A stretch of 64,000 bases of DNA from Crocinitomicaceae bacterium (GTDB lineage Bacteria; Bacteroidota; Bacteroidia; Flavobacteriales_D; Crocinitomicaceae). How positions within the stretch are numbered: position 1 is the first letter of the stretch; each line of letters opens with the position of its first letter. The stretch spans positions 87,469-151,468 of the forward strand of contig JAGNZC010000001.1 of assembly GCA_017984635.1 (NCBI GenBank), read 5' to 3'. The notes below the pieces were generated by a model. The model saw only the letters and a program-made list of their open reading frames with translations, was not told where the DNA came from and ran no database searches. Of the stretch, positions 1 to 7,840 are shown piece after piece. A program made the position numbers and the translations under genes.

Positions 1-1
1 A

Positions 2-325
2 TCAATTTTATTTTTGGTTTTGTATGTTGCTTATCACGTGTTTTCAGACTCTACCTTTTATGGTGACACCAATCACGATGGGAAAGTAGATATTTTAGAA
101 AAAATGAATGCTGGTTGGATGGCTTATGTGTACTATTTTTTATTGGTAACTCACATTTTGTTAAGTATGGCAGTTATTCCGTTGGTTTTGTTTACGTATT
201 TAGCTGCTTGGCAAGGTAATTATGAAAAGCACAAACGCATGACGCGCTTTACATTCCCAATTTGGTTGTATGTAGCTGTAACAGGTGTAATTGTTTATTT
301 TATGGTTGCCCCTTTTTATGCGTAA
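2..325 (+). CDS. DUF420 family membrane protein, 5' end outside window
   Basis: The frame is open from the window edge, so the N-terminus is missing and 107 residues are visible. The visible part has a polar stretch (TNHDGKVDILEKMNAG), a hydrophobic helix (LVTHILLSMAVIPLVLF), a basic loop (YEKHKRMTR) and a final hydrophobic helix ending in VAPFYA. This is the look of DUF420 proteins, a family of small multi-pass membrane proteins linked to terminal oxidase and haem-copper oxidase assembly. The family call rests on overall pattern, not on a catalytic motif. A bidirectional terminator follows at once. The haem A synthase gene of this genome lies 26 kb away, so no direct operon link is visible. 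Confidence 0.7.
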   Translation, partial: SILFLVLYVAYHVFSDSTFYGDTNHDGKVDILEKMNAGWMAYVYYFLLVTHILLSMAVIPLVLFTYLAAWQGNYEKHKRMTRFTFPIWLYVAVTGVIVYFMVAPFYA

Positions 326-343
326 CTAAAAATTCTATTTCAT

Positions 344-371
344 AAAAAAGCCTCAATTAAGAGGCTTTTTT
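344..371. terminator. Bidirectional intrinsic terminator
   Basis: The arms AAAAAAGCCTC (344-354) and GAGGCTTTTTT (361-371) pair fully around the loop AATTAA. The A tract on one side and T tract on the other make it work in both directions. It lies between the DUF420 gene and the convergent gene ending at 391. Confidence 0.9.
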
Positions 372-390
372 GTTTTGTAAAGATAGGATA

Positions 391-774
391 TTACATCCAT
401 TTTGCCGAAAAGCGATTGTATTCTTCTCGCAAGTCATTAAATGTTTTTTCAAAAGATTCCATCTGTTCCTTTTCTTCCGTATGTGCTTTAACTTTTCGAT
501 GATCAACGGCAACTGGATTTGAGTTAATTTCTTCAATGATTGCATTTTCATTTTGCTTGATTAAATGCATGATTTCATCTATGTTATTGCGTTGAATAAT
601 AAATTGATTTTGAAAATGTTCTACTTCTGCCAAAATTTCTTTGTTGGTGTTTTTAGCAGCGATTTCAGACAAACGTTCTCTTAAAATTACAATTTCATCT
701 TTGTAAAATTGTAAACTGTTTGTCCATGTTGTGTTTTCTTCGTGTTGCTGGTAAATAGGTGCAGTTGCTTTCAT
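391..774 (-). CDS. Uncharacterised coiled-coil protein
   Basis: This encodes 127 residues with no signal peptide and no membrane segment. It is rich in Glu, Lys, Gln and Asn with heptad-like spacing of Leu and Ile (for example FYKDEIVILRERLSEIAAK and FEKTFNDLREEYNRF), so it is probably a soluble helical coiled-coil protein. I do not recognise a family. It is monocistronic: the bidirectional hairpin at 344-371 ends it, and about 130 bp of AT-rich sequence separates it from the next minus-strand gene. It shares the compact sizes and AT-rich codon use of the flanking genes, so it is probably real, but no function can be assigned. Confidence 0.65.
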   Translation of the reverse strand: MKATAPIYQQHEENTTWTNSLQFYKDEIVILRERLSEIAAKNTNKEILAEVEHFQNQFIIQRNNIDEIMHLIKQNENAIIEEINSNPVAVDHRKVKAHTEEKEQMESFEKTFNDLREEYNRFSAKWM

Positions 775-905
775 TTTTTTATTTTTTAATTAGCTTCATT
801 CAAGAATGGCTATCATTCTCTAACAAAGGTCATTTAAAAAAAAAGAAAAAAACAGAAGTAATAATTGAATAAAAACTGATTAATATCATAGACTAAAAAC
901 TACGA

Positions 906-1655
906 TTATTGCTTCAGCTTCACTTTAATGTAATAGCTAGGTTTTCTCACATCTCCAGAACTTGTCCAAAACGCATCTTTCGCATTTACAGCAAGGTAAA
1001 AGCAGCCATCAGTCGACCAAAAACCTTCATCCGCCAACATCCATTGACAAAAGCTTGTAAAAAGCAAGGGTTTGATTTGGGTACCTTCAACTGCATATAA
1101 ACCAAGGTCGGTAGTCATCGAATAACTATTTTCTGTAATTTCTAAAATGTTTTTTTTGGAGGGTGAAAGGTGAGGAAGTCCTGTAAAATAATTACTTGTA
1201 TCTCCAGTTGTACGGTCTATAAATTTATACTCATAATCTTCCCAGCCCATGGTTTGAACAACGTATTTGTTAAGCGCTTTTAATTGACCTACGTAAGTAT
1301 GAATTGAAATGGATTCTTCTTCAACTGGATTGTCTTTAAACGTTGCGTTTTTGTCTTTGCACGGCAAGTTCAATTCTCCGTTTATTTTATGAATCACATT
1401 CGTATCTCGAATAATAAAGGTTACTTCCTTTTTTTTCTTCGCTAAATAGGTTAGACTATCAATAAAATTTAATTCTAAAAAGGCTGTTAACGCAATGCAT
1501 TCGTTCTCATCGATGTAATAAGAAGAATCACCAATCACCAAATCATTGATTAATTGTAAGTCTTCTTTTTGTAAGCCAACTGTGTCTTCTTGTGCAACAC
1601 AAATCATAGCGAAGAATGATAAAAAGATATTCGTTAAAAGCAAATGGTACTTCAT
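906..1655 (-). CDS. Secreted or periplasmic protein of unknown function
   Basis: This encodes 249 residues. The N-terminus is a clear Sec signal peptide: Lys near the start, a hydrophobic core (LLLTNIFLSFFAMICVA) and a likely cleavage at VAQ|ED. The mature part is mixed alpha/beta with several aromatic-rich segments (KYVVQTMGWEDYEYKF; CQWMLADEGFWSTDGCFYL) and paired cysteines that could form disulphides in the periplasm. The C-terminus ends in alternating hydrophobic and basic residues (SYYIKVKLKQ), a beta strand. There is no lipobox and no T9SS tail. I recognise no enzyme motif. No operon partner is visible; the upstream gene tspO is about 120 bp away on the same strand. Confidence 0.65.
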   Translation of the reverse strand: MKYHLLLTNIFLSFFAMICVAQEDTVGLQKEDLQLINDLVIGDSSYYIDENECIALTAFLELNFIDSLTYLAKKKKEVTFIIRDTNVIHKINGELNLPCKDKNATFKDNPVEEESISIHTYVGQLKALNKYVVQTMGWEDYEYKFIDRTTGDTSNYFTGLPHLSPSKKNILEITENSYSMTTDLGLYAVEGTQIKPLLFTSFCQWMLADEGFWSTDGCFYLAVNAKDAFWTSSGDVRKPSYYIKVKLKQ

Positions 1656-1773
1656 ACCTATAAAACTATTAAATAATAATTAAAGAGTTAACGATTGGTT
1701 GCTTTTTAAGGGTAAGAAGTCGCTCGCATATTTTTATAGGACACATTGTTGTTTCTATTCAAATTCACAGATT

Positions 1774-2226
1774 TCACTTCAATAAATAGGCATTCAAAGA
1801 GATGGCGATGAGCATCCAAATCAAATAGGGCAAGATGAGCAAGACTACTATTGGTTTTTGTTTCAGTGCAATTCGTGCTAAAAGCAAAAGCACAAAAAAC
1901 AACGCAAGTAATACTACTACACCCAAAGCTATCCAATGATGCACAAAAAATAGTGGATTCCAGCAGACATTCAACACAACAGAAACAGCATAAAGCCATT
2001 TTATGGATTTGCTATTTACTGCACTTATTTTTAATAGTTGCTGAAGAAAAATGGAATAGAAAAGCATGATGGAAAACCAAGCAGCACCGAATACCCAGCC
2101 TGGCGGAGTCCAAGGGGCTTTGTTTTGTAGTTGATACCATTCATTCGTTGCAGGATTCCCCATTAAAAATGAACCAAGCGCCAAGCCACCAAAATTGATG
2201 ACTAAAAATAATATAAGGTGTTTCAT
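1774..2226 (-). CDS. tspO: TspO/MBR family protein
   Basis: TspO proteins are five-helix membrane proteins that bind porphyrins and, in some bacteria, cholesterol-like ligands, and they modulate stress and tetrapyrrole metabolism. The signature NEWYQLQNKAPWTPPGWVFG and the later LNVCWNPLFF are typical of the family and leave little doubt. The length of 150 residues is normal. An in-frame ATG 18 codons further upstream (2280) exists, but the family begins with a short hydrophobic helix, and MKHLILFLVINFGG starting at 2226 fits this. The gene stands alone. It is the last intact chromosomal gene before the left repeat of the integrated element, and in an uninterrupted chromosome it would sit next to the CAU tRNA gene. 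Confidence 0.93.
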   Translation of the reverse strand: MKHLILFLVINFGGLALGSFLMGNPATNEWYQLQNKAPWTPPGWVFGAAWFSIMLFYSIFLQQLLKISAVNSKSIKWLYAVSVVLNVCWNPLFFVHHWIALGVVVLLALFFVLLLLARIALKQKPIVVLLILPYLIWMLIAISLNAYLLK

Positions 2227-2304
2227 GTGTAAAATGTATTTGTGTAAAGCTGCACATAAAATGGCATAAATCAAAAGCAACAGATTATTGAAACTAGAAA
2301 ATTT

Positions 2305-2400
2305 ACCTACTTCTTTCTGTAATCCCTTATTTAACGGGGCTTGCAGAAGGAAAAAAAAATGGGGATTTCAATTTTTCAACTGAAATCCCCACTTGGGTGG
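2305..2400. repeat. Left attachment-site repeat (attL candidate)
   Basis: This 96-bp segment matches 24819-24914 in direct orientation with three mismatches (2312, 2313 and 2351); the fixed offset is 22,514 bp. Identity stops sharply at 2400, where the other copy enters the tRNA acceptor end. It contains a copy of the hairpin that serves as the tRNA terminator (arms 2361-2370 and 2381-2390). The segment also matches the last part of the recombinase reading frame, and that frame runs on to the right of 2400. Confidence 0.85.
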
Positions 2401-2471
2401 GCAAGAGGTCGCGCGTATCGATTGAATTACGGAAAGATATTGAGCATACAATGAAAGACCATATGTTGTAA
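2401..2471 (+). pseudogene. Detached 3' end of the serine recombinase gene
   Basis: Reading the left repeat in the recombinase frame gives the same residues as the right copy up to IPTWV. It then continues without a stop through GKRSRVSIELRKDIEHTMKD and three more residues to TAA at 2469-2471. This is probably the original C-terminus of the recombinase, separated from the body of the gene by integration. It is not expected to be translated here. Confidence 0.75.
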
Positions 2472-2599
2472 ACTAATATGAAATAATAAGTGGTTTCTAA
2501 TAGTGGCTTTCGAAATAATATTTTTGGTTAATCATAAAATGTGAAGGTTGAATGAAAAGAAAACAGAGCATGTCTTTTTTGTAATATGTAGAAAAATAA

Positions 2600-2628
2600 A
2601 ACGCCGTTAAACATTTTTTAACGGCGTT
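2600..2628 (-). terminator. Terminator of the exopolysaccharide operon
   Basis: A 12-bp perfect stem (AACGCCGTTAAA, 2600-2611, with its complement at 2617-2628) has a 5-nt loop. On the minus strand it is followed by a T-rich run (rc of 2590-2600). It lies about 50 bp past the stop of the last gene of the minus-strand operon. Nothing else recognisable lies between 2472 and 2676. Confidence 0.85.
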
Positions 2629-2676
2629 AAGCGATTTCTTATGTGCTTATATTAATTCATTATCAGAAAGTGAAGA

Positions 2677-3738
2677 TTACTTCTCTCTCATTACTGTTTT
2701 TTTGAAAGCATAAAATAGGAACACTAGGGACACTATAAAACTCACAAATAAGATAAATGAATATACTTGATCTATAAAAACAGATAACAATAATTGAGAG
2801 AGAATAATAAACAAATTAAACCAAATGATAAGTAACGTAGCTGTAATATGATTGAGTTTAAAGCGGTCTATTAGAACGTGATGTATGTGATTACGATCAG
2901 GGTAAAATGGAGATTTCTTTTGTAGTAAACGGATTAAAATGACCCGTGATGAATCGAATAAAGGAACAATCAAAATACTTAATACCATTAAAAAAAACTG
3001 TAAAGTGGTGAATGGTAATTCAAGATTGATTTTTTGGCCTGCAACCAAAAGTTTAATGGCTCCAATTGCAACCATAAATCCTAAGAGCAAGGAACCTGTA
3101 TCGCCCATAAATATTTTTTTTGTTTTGGAAGTATTAAATCTAAAAAAGGCGATTAAACTTCCAATTAAGATGGTATAAATTAACATCATAAAAAGATCGT
3201 CTAACAAACTAAAGAAGAACACATAACAACTAAAAATTATTAATCCAATACCAGCTGCTAGTCCATCAATTCCATCAATAAAATTAAATGCATTGATAAT
3301 TAAAACCATAAAAACAACTTCAATTATTCCTACAAGTATTTCAGCATTATTGAATAATTCAGGAGAAGAAGAAACATAGTGAAATTGCGGATGTACAATT
3401 ACAAATAGGCATGCAATTATTTGAGCCGCAAATTTAGTATAAGGACTCAACACCATTAAATCATCTTTTAGCCCAACAAAAAATAAAATGACTAGTCCAG
3501 GAACAATCAACTCTGTAAAACGCAATTCATCATAAAATCGCGTAAAGTAAAATCCTAACATCAGCGTTACAAAAAACACAATCCCTCCTAAAGTTGGGAC
3601 TATTTCTTGATGAGAGCTTCGTTTGTTGGTTTGCTCCATTAAGTTTTTATGCTTAACAATTCCAATAATTTTAGGTAATAAGGCGTTAGATAATATAAAC
3701 GCAGCGATTAAAAAAGAAGGAAAAATGATTAATTCCAT
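2677..3738 (-). CDS. WecA/TagO-like undecaprenyl-phosphate sugar-1-phosphate transferase
   Basis: This is the initiating enzyme of polysaccharide assembly: it moves a sugar-1-phosphate from a UDP-sugar to undecaprenyl phosphate at the inner membrane. Its 353 residues form about ten or eleven membrane helices. The family motifs are all present: GLKDD (residues 89-93), NAFNFIDGIDGLA (149-161), FMGDTGS (210-216) and the PDRNHIHH loop (280-287) typical of the WecA branch rather than of MraY. The sugar (often a HexNAc) cannot be told from sequence. It is the last gene of the minus-strand operon, 60 bp after the VanZ gene and just before a strong terminator. The chromosome may carry another copy outside this window. 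Confidence 0.92.
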   Translation of the reverse strand: MELIIFPSFLIAAFILSNALLPKIIGIVKHKNLMEQTNKRSSHQEIVPTLGGIVFFVTLMLGFYFTRFYDELRFTELIVPGLVILFFVGLKDDLMVLSPYTKFAAQIIACLFVIVHPQFHYVSSSPELFNNAEILVGIIEVVFMVLIINAFNFIDGIDGLAAGIGLIIFSCYVFFFSLLDDLFMMLIYTILIGSLIAFFRFNTSKTKKIFMGDTGSLLLGFMVAIGAIKLLVAGQKINLELPFTTLQFFLMVLSILIVPLFDSSRVILIRLLQKKSPFYPDRNHIHHVLIDRFKLNHITATLLIIWFNLFIILSQLLLSVFIDQVYSFILFVSFIVSLVFLFYAFKKTVMREK

Positions 3739-3797
3739 AGTTATTTATTATTAATTTAATTCTGAATTTGAAATGATCTGTTTGTTTTTTTGTTGAT

Positions 3798-4208
3798 TTA
3801 AGATGTCATCTTTTTGGTAAATTGTATACCTATCCACCCCCCTAAACTATTTAAAATGAGGTCATCTATATCCATTACTCCGATGTTAAGTAGGTATTGC
3901 ATGGCTTCAATAAACACACTTGTAATCAATACAATTATTACAATTTTTTTAGCTGTATATGTTTGATTGGATAATTGTTGATAGGCAAATGTAAAGGGTA
4001 TAAATAGCACAACATTCCCAATCAAATCACTGTAATAGCCCCATTTGTCTAAAAGTTGAAGTTCACTGTAATGGGTTATAAATTCAAACGTTTTTTTAAA
4101 TGGAAATGTATTGTATGAACTTCTAAAATGTTGATTTAGTCGGTAATCTAATAGAAAAACAAGGTAAAAAAGCAATGTAAAATAGATGTAACTAATTATT
4201 TTGAGCAT
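3798..4208 (-). CDS. VanZ family membrane protein
   Basis: This encodes 136 residues with four predicted membrane segments. The C-terminal part matches the VanZ pattern: an acidic residue then Gln in EAMQYL, followed by MDIDDLILNSLGGWIG. VanZ was first described as an accessory teicoplanin-resistance protein, but the family is common in Bacteroidota polysaccharide loci, where its role is not known. It lies between the wzc-like gene and the initiating transferase with short gaps, so it should be co-transcribed. No resistance role is implied by this context. Confidence 0.85.
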   Translation of the reverse strand: MLKIISYIYFTLLFYLVFLLDYRLNQHFRSSYNTFPFKKTFEFITHYSELQLLDKWGYYSDLIGNVVLFIPFTFAYQQLSNQTYTAKKIVIIVLITSVFIEAMQYLLNIGVMDIDDLILNSLGGWIGIQFTKKMTS

Positions 4209-4245
4209 TGTTTGATTTTCTATTCTTCACCTTATTGTCAGTTGC

Positions 4246-6690
4246 TTACTTCTTTTTTCTCTTGGTTTTAAAAACGCGTCTTATTATTCTAACTATTTTT
4301 GATTTTTTACGTTTTGTTTCGTTGAAGTAGGCTTCATTTTCTTCTCCATACCCATACCCATAACCATAACCGTAACCATAACCATACCCGTAACCGTAAC
4401 CGTATCTTGTTCGGTCATTCGTTACACCATTAATGACTACAGCTAATTTTTCAACTTGTTTAGTGGCAATGATTCCTTTCGGTATGCTTAGCATTCGCTT
4501 ATCTAATTTGTTTGCTTTTACTATGTACAGCATTAAATCAGCATGAGAACTGATGTTTAACGTGTCAGATACTAATCCAACTGGTGCCGTATCAATGATT
4601 ATGATTTCAAAATGTTTGCGCAATTCACTCAAAAGGTATACCATTCGATCTCGTAACAATAATTCAGCTGGATTTGGCGGAATACTTCCTGAAAGAATGT
4701 AACTTAAATTAGGATTGTCAACAGAAGGGATGAGTATTTCGTCCATTGAAAGTGTTTCATCAATGATGTAATTAGAAACACCTTTATGTTCCTCTAAATT
4801 TAGGTATTTCATCAATTTCGGTGCACGTAAGTCAAGTCCAACCAAAACTGTTTTTTTATCTGAAAACCCAAAAGAGTGCGCTAAATTGATGGAGTTGAAT
4901 GATTTTCCTTCACCTGCAATCGTTGATGTTATAACGATAACATGCGATTTTTTTGTTGGATCCAACATAAAACTTAAATTAGAGCGCAACATTCGAAAGG
5001 CTTCTGAGATAATTGTTCTTGATCCTTTTTCAACAACAACATGTTCTGGTGAGCTGTTCAAAGGGATTTCTCCAACACCTTGTAGCTTGTATGGCTCTAG
5101 ATCTTTTAAACCCCTCACTTTGTTGTCTAATAAATCACGGATATACAAGATTCCAAAAGGAATAAGTAAGCCGATTATCAATGCGCCCAAATAAATGATA
5201 TTTTTCTTTGGGGCAACTGGAATATTATTACAATATGCGTAATCGATTATTTTTGTATTGTCAACTGTTGCAGCAAGTTTTATTTCATTTTCTTCTCGTT
5301 TTTGCATTAAAAACAAGTACAAGGTTTCTTTGATTTGTTGTTGCCTAAAAATCTCCCGGTATTCACGTTCATATTTAGGGATTTCACCAATTTTGGCAAG
5401 GTATCCATTTTCTTTGTTTTTCAACGATTTTAACTCTAAATCTAATGCATCTTTGTTGGTTTGTAAACTCAATTTTAAACTTGCTTTCAAACTATTCAAT
5501 TGTCCTTCTAATCTTTCAACAGAGGGGTTAATTGCGCTGGCAGATTGCAATAATTTGTTTTTAGCTAAAACAAGTTTATTGTATTGATCAATTAACTGAG
5601 CAATACTTTCATCTTCAAACCCTAAATTAGTTGGAAGTAAGACTTCATTACCAGGGTATTTTTTTAAGTAATCGACAACATATTGAACAATGGTTAATTG
5701 AATGCTCGCTGTTGTGATTGCACTTTCTGTAACATTTTCTTTTGCTAAAAACTGTTGTGCATCACTCGAAACATCTACTAATCGGTATTTTGTTTTGTAG
5801 TGTTCTGTTTCGTTTTCAACATCCGACAACTCCATGGTTATGTACTTCATACGGTCTTCAATAAATGAACTCGTATTGCGGGCCACTTCATTTTTATCTT
5901 TGATGGCATCTATTTGATGTTGCCGAATTAATTCATTAATGATGTTGTTGTTTTTAATGTAGTTAGGACCTTTTAATGCAATGGCGATTACATCTGATTC
6001 TTTACTCGTTGTTTCAATTTGTAAAGAAGTTTGTAAGCTACTTACAACTTGATCAAGAGGTGTGATTTCGTAGTTTAGTTCTTTTCCTAGCCAATTCTTG
6101 TTGAAGCTGGTTGTTTTCTCTATTTTAAGCAACCCAAAAGATGTTTTAAAATAACAATTGAAAGCGATTTGTCCTTTGTATTTTCCATCATCGTATTCGA
6201 CGTTTTGATCATTGATGATTTCAATTTCTAAACTCCCTTTTTTGCTAAAAACAAGCGAATCTCGCTCGGCATACGTAACATGGAAAGGAATTTTTTCAAT
6301 TAATTCACCTCTGTTTATGCCCGAACGCGAACCGATTAGATACCAACTTTCTTGTAATTTTAATACTTGCGTAACATGTGCCAATAAAGAACGTGACTTG
6401 AGCACTTCAATTTCGTTTTCTATGTTCGCTTTGCTACCACTTAAACCCAATTCACTTAGCATAGACAATCCATCCATGCCACCAGTTTGTTCATCGTCTT
6501 TGATTAAAACTTGACCTTTCGACTCGTAGATTGGGGTTGCATATCGCAAGTAAGTATAGGCAACACTCAACAGAATGACTACACATACTAAAAACCATTT
6601 CCAATACGATACATATTTATAAATGAGGTCTCTTAAATTGACAGTTTGTTCTTGTTCTTCCGTATTGATTGAAGGATTAATTTGGTTCAT
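4246..6690 (-). CDS. wzc: Wzc-like polysaccharide co-polymerase and BY-kinase
   Basis: This 814-residue inner-membrane protein controls chain length and export through autophosphorylation. In order it has a first membrane helix (about 35-50), a Wzz-type periplasmic domain, a long coiled-coil/GNVR region, a second membrane helix (IIYLGALIIGLLIPFGILYI, about 500-520), and a C-terminal BY-kinase with Walker A (TIAGEGKSFNSIN), Walker A' (VGLDLRAPK) and Walker B (IIIDTAPVG). The tail holds ten consecutive Tyr-Gly pairs (4345-4404) and then a very basic end. The tyrosine cluster is expected to be phosphorylated in trans; here it is built from a simple dipeptide repeat. Its start is one base after the stop of wza, so the two are translationally linked. 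Confidence 0.95.
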   Translation of the reverse strand: MNQINPSINTEEQEQTVNLRDLIYKYVSYWKWFLVCVVILLSVAYTYLRYATPIYESKGQVLIKDDEQTGGMDGLSMLSELGLSGSKANIENEIEVLKSRSLLAHVTQVLKLQESWYLIGSRSGINRGELIEKIPFHVTYAERDSLVFSKKGSLEIEIINDQNVEYDDGKYKGQIAFNCYFKTSFGLLKIEKTTSFNKNWLGKELNYEITPLDQVVSSLQTSLQIETTSKESDVIAIALKGPNYIKNNNIINELIRQHQIDAIKDKNEVARNTSSFIEDRMKYITMELSDVENETEHYKTKYRLVDVSSDAQQFLAKENVTESAITTASIQLTIVQYVVDYLKKYPGNEVLLPTNLGFEDESIAQLIDQYNKLVLAKNKLLQSASAINPSVERLEGQLNSLKASLKLSLQTNKDALDLELKSLKNKENGYLAKIGEIPKYEREYREIFRQQQIKETLYLFLMQKREENEIKLAATVDNTKIIDYAYCNNIPVAPKKNIIYLGALIIGLLIPFGILYIRDLLDNKVRGLKDLEPYKLQGVGEIPLNSSPEHVVVEKGSRTIISEAFRMLRSNLSFMLDPTKKSHVIVITSTIAGEGKSFNSINLAHSFGFSDKKTVLVGLDLRAPKLMKYLNLEEHKGVSNYIIDETLSMDEILIPSVDNPNLSYILSGSIPPNPAELLLRDRMVYLLSELRKHFEIIIIDTAPVGLVSDTLNISSHADLMLYIVKANKLDKRMLSIPKGIIATKQVEKLAVVINGVTNDRTRYGYGYGYGYGYGYGYGYGYGEENEAYFNETKRKKSKIVRIIRRVFKTKRKKK
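4345..4404 (-). repeat. Hexanucleotide repeat coding for ten Tyr-Gly pairs
   Basis: Ten in-frame 6-bp units (TAY GGN on the minus strand) lie in the 3' part of the wzc-like gene. The units differ only at third codon positions. Such an array can change length by slippage without breaking the frame, which would alter the number of phosphorylatable tyrosines. Confidence 0.9.
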
Positions 6691-6691
6691 T

Positions 6692-7492
6692 TTAACGTGT
6701 TATTAAAGCTATTGTTGTTATGATTATAGATGTAAGCGAGACAAATAATCCACCATTGGATCGCCATAAAGTTGCTTCTGTTTGAGCGGAAAGATTCGGT
6801 TCAACATAGATTACATCGTTTTGTTGCAAATAATAAGCAGGCGATTGAAAAATATCTTTTGATGTAAGGTCAACACGGAATTCTGTTTTCACGCCATTTT
6901 CGTCGCGAACAATTAATACGTTTTTTCTTACTCCTGTAGCTTTTAAGTCACCAGCCAAGCCAATTGCTTCTAATAAGGTGATGCGTTCATTGGGGATTTT
7001 AAACGTGCCTGGATTTCTTACTTCTCCCAATACAGTAATTTTATAGTTTTGGATTTGAAGCTGTATCACGGGACTTTTGATGTATAAACCAATTTTAGCT
7101 TCTAGTTGTTGGATTGCTTCCATACGGGTGAGGCCCGCAATGTGAAACTTCCCTATTATGGGCAAATTGATGGTGCCCTCAGGATCGATTAAATAACCAT
7201 CTCTTGCTGGGTTTCCTTGTACATACCCATTGGCATTATTTTGAAGCGACACTTCAGGTGTAAATACAGCGAGTGCATCAGGGTCTTCGCCCGTAATTTG
7301 TATACTTAGAAAATCATCTACCTTAAATGTTGTCGTGAATTTAGTTTTTACAACTGCATCGCTTGTAACACCGCTTGAATCATTATATACTTTTTGATTG
7401 CTGGTTTTGTCTTGAAAATAGACCAATTTTTCTTTTGTTTTGCAAGCGCTTACTACAAGGAGTAAGATTAACATTGTGATGATTTTGTTCAT
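6692..7492 (-). CDS. wza: Wza-like polysaccharide export outer-membrane lipoprotein
   Basis: Wza forms the outer-membrane channel for polysaccharide export and works with Wzc. The 266-residue protein starts with a lipoprotein signal (LILLLVVSAC, Cys at residue 17). A polysaccharide-export domain follows, with the typical DFLSIQITGEDPDALAVF and GYLIDPEGTINLPIIGKFHI, then an SLBB domain (YKITVLGEVRNPGTFKIPN; RITLLEAIGLAGDL). A hydrophobic segment near the C-terminus is common in Bacteroidota members of the family. Its ATG overlaps the TGA of the decayed GT26 gene upstream, showing that this gene was once directly coupled to a functional glycosyltransferase. Confidence 0.95.
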   Translation of the reverse strand: MNKIITMLILLLVVSACKTKEKLVYFQDKTSNQKVYNDSSGVTSDAVVKTKFTTTFKVDDFLSIQITGEDPDALAVFTPEVSLQNNANGYVQGNPARDGYLIDPEGTINLPIIGKFHIAGLTRMEAIQQLEAKIGLYIKSPVIQLQIQNYKITVLGEVRNPGTFKIPNERITLLEAIGLAGDLKATGVRKNVLIVRDENGVKTEFRVDLTSKDIFQSPAYYLQQNDVIYVEPNLSAQTEATLWRSNGGLFVSLTSIIITTIALITR

Positions 7493-7837
7493 TTTTTATT
7501 CTTTCTGTATTTATTTTTAAATAAGTCCCACAAAAACTGCGGTGTGGACACAAAATTACGCCTAGCCAATCTTCGAGGCTCTCTCATCAATCGTGGCAGT
7601 CACTCCAAGCCCAATTTTATCCAAATGGGATGCGATCTTTGAGCTGTTCCTGCATAAAAATCAAAACCAGCTCCAATGGAATAGATCATACGTGCATCAA
7701 TTTGAGATTTATGTACATGTCCCCATTTTTCTTGTTTAGGAGCTGTCCATGCCTACAAACAGAATTTCTGGTTTAAAAGCATTGATAGCAGCTATCATTT
7801 CTGTGTTTTCTTCTTGGCTAAACTGCGATTTGAAGAT
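7489..7837 (-). pseudogene. Decayed WecG/TagA/CpsF (GT26) glycosyltransferase fragment
   Basis: The minus strand between two intact genes can be read as the C-terminal two thirds of a GT26 enzyme. Segments are FKPEILFVGM, then after a one-base insertion TAPKQEKWGHVHKSQIDAR, then IYSIGAGFDFYAGTAQRSHP, then IWIKLGLE, a TGA where the family has Trp, and LPRLMREPRRLARRNF. The family pattern APKQEKW, GAGFDF and GLEWL.RL..EP.R is plain. There is one frameshift (the extra base in ATGGACAGCT on the minus strand), one nonsense codon and loss of the N-terminal part, so the gene is dead unless the sequence has errors. The 5' end abuts the stop of the DUF1972 glycosyltransferase and the 3' end overlaps the wza start. 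Confidence 0.85.
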
Positions 7838-7840
7838 TTA

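Noticed and set aside
1774..2280. Longer tspO start at 2280
   Set aside because: The 18 added residues do not fit the family N-terminus; the ATG at 2226 gives the usual length and a proper first helix.
2281..2400. The left repeat as a simple dispersed terminator copy
   Set aside because: The recombinase frame continues in register through the repeat and on into 2401-2471, and the partner sits at a tRNA boundary. Both facts fit an attachment site better than a random dispersed hairpin.
3798..4208. Glycopeptide resistance (VanZ)
   Set aside because: No other van genes are near. VanZ-family proteins are common in Bacteroidota polysaccharide loci.
4886..6514. Several plus-strand open frames of about 100 codons
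   Set aside because: They lie antisense to the well-supported wzc-like gene and have no plausible protein features; they are shadows of its codon use.
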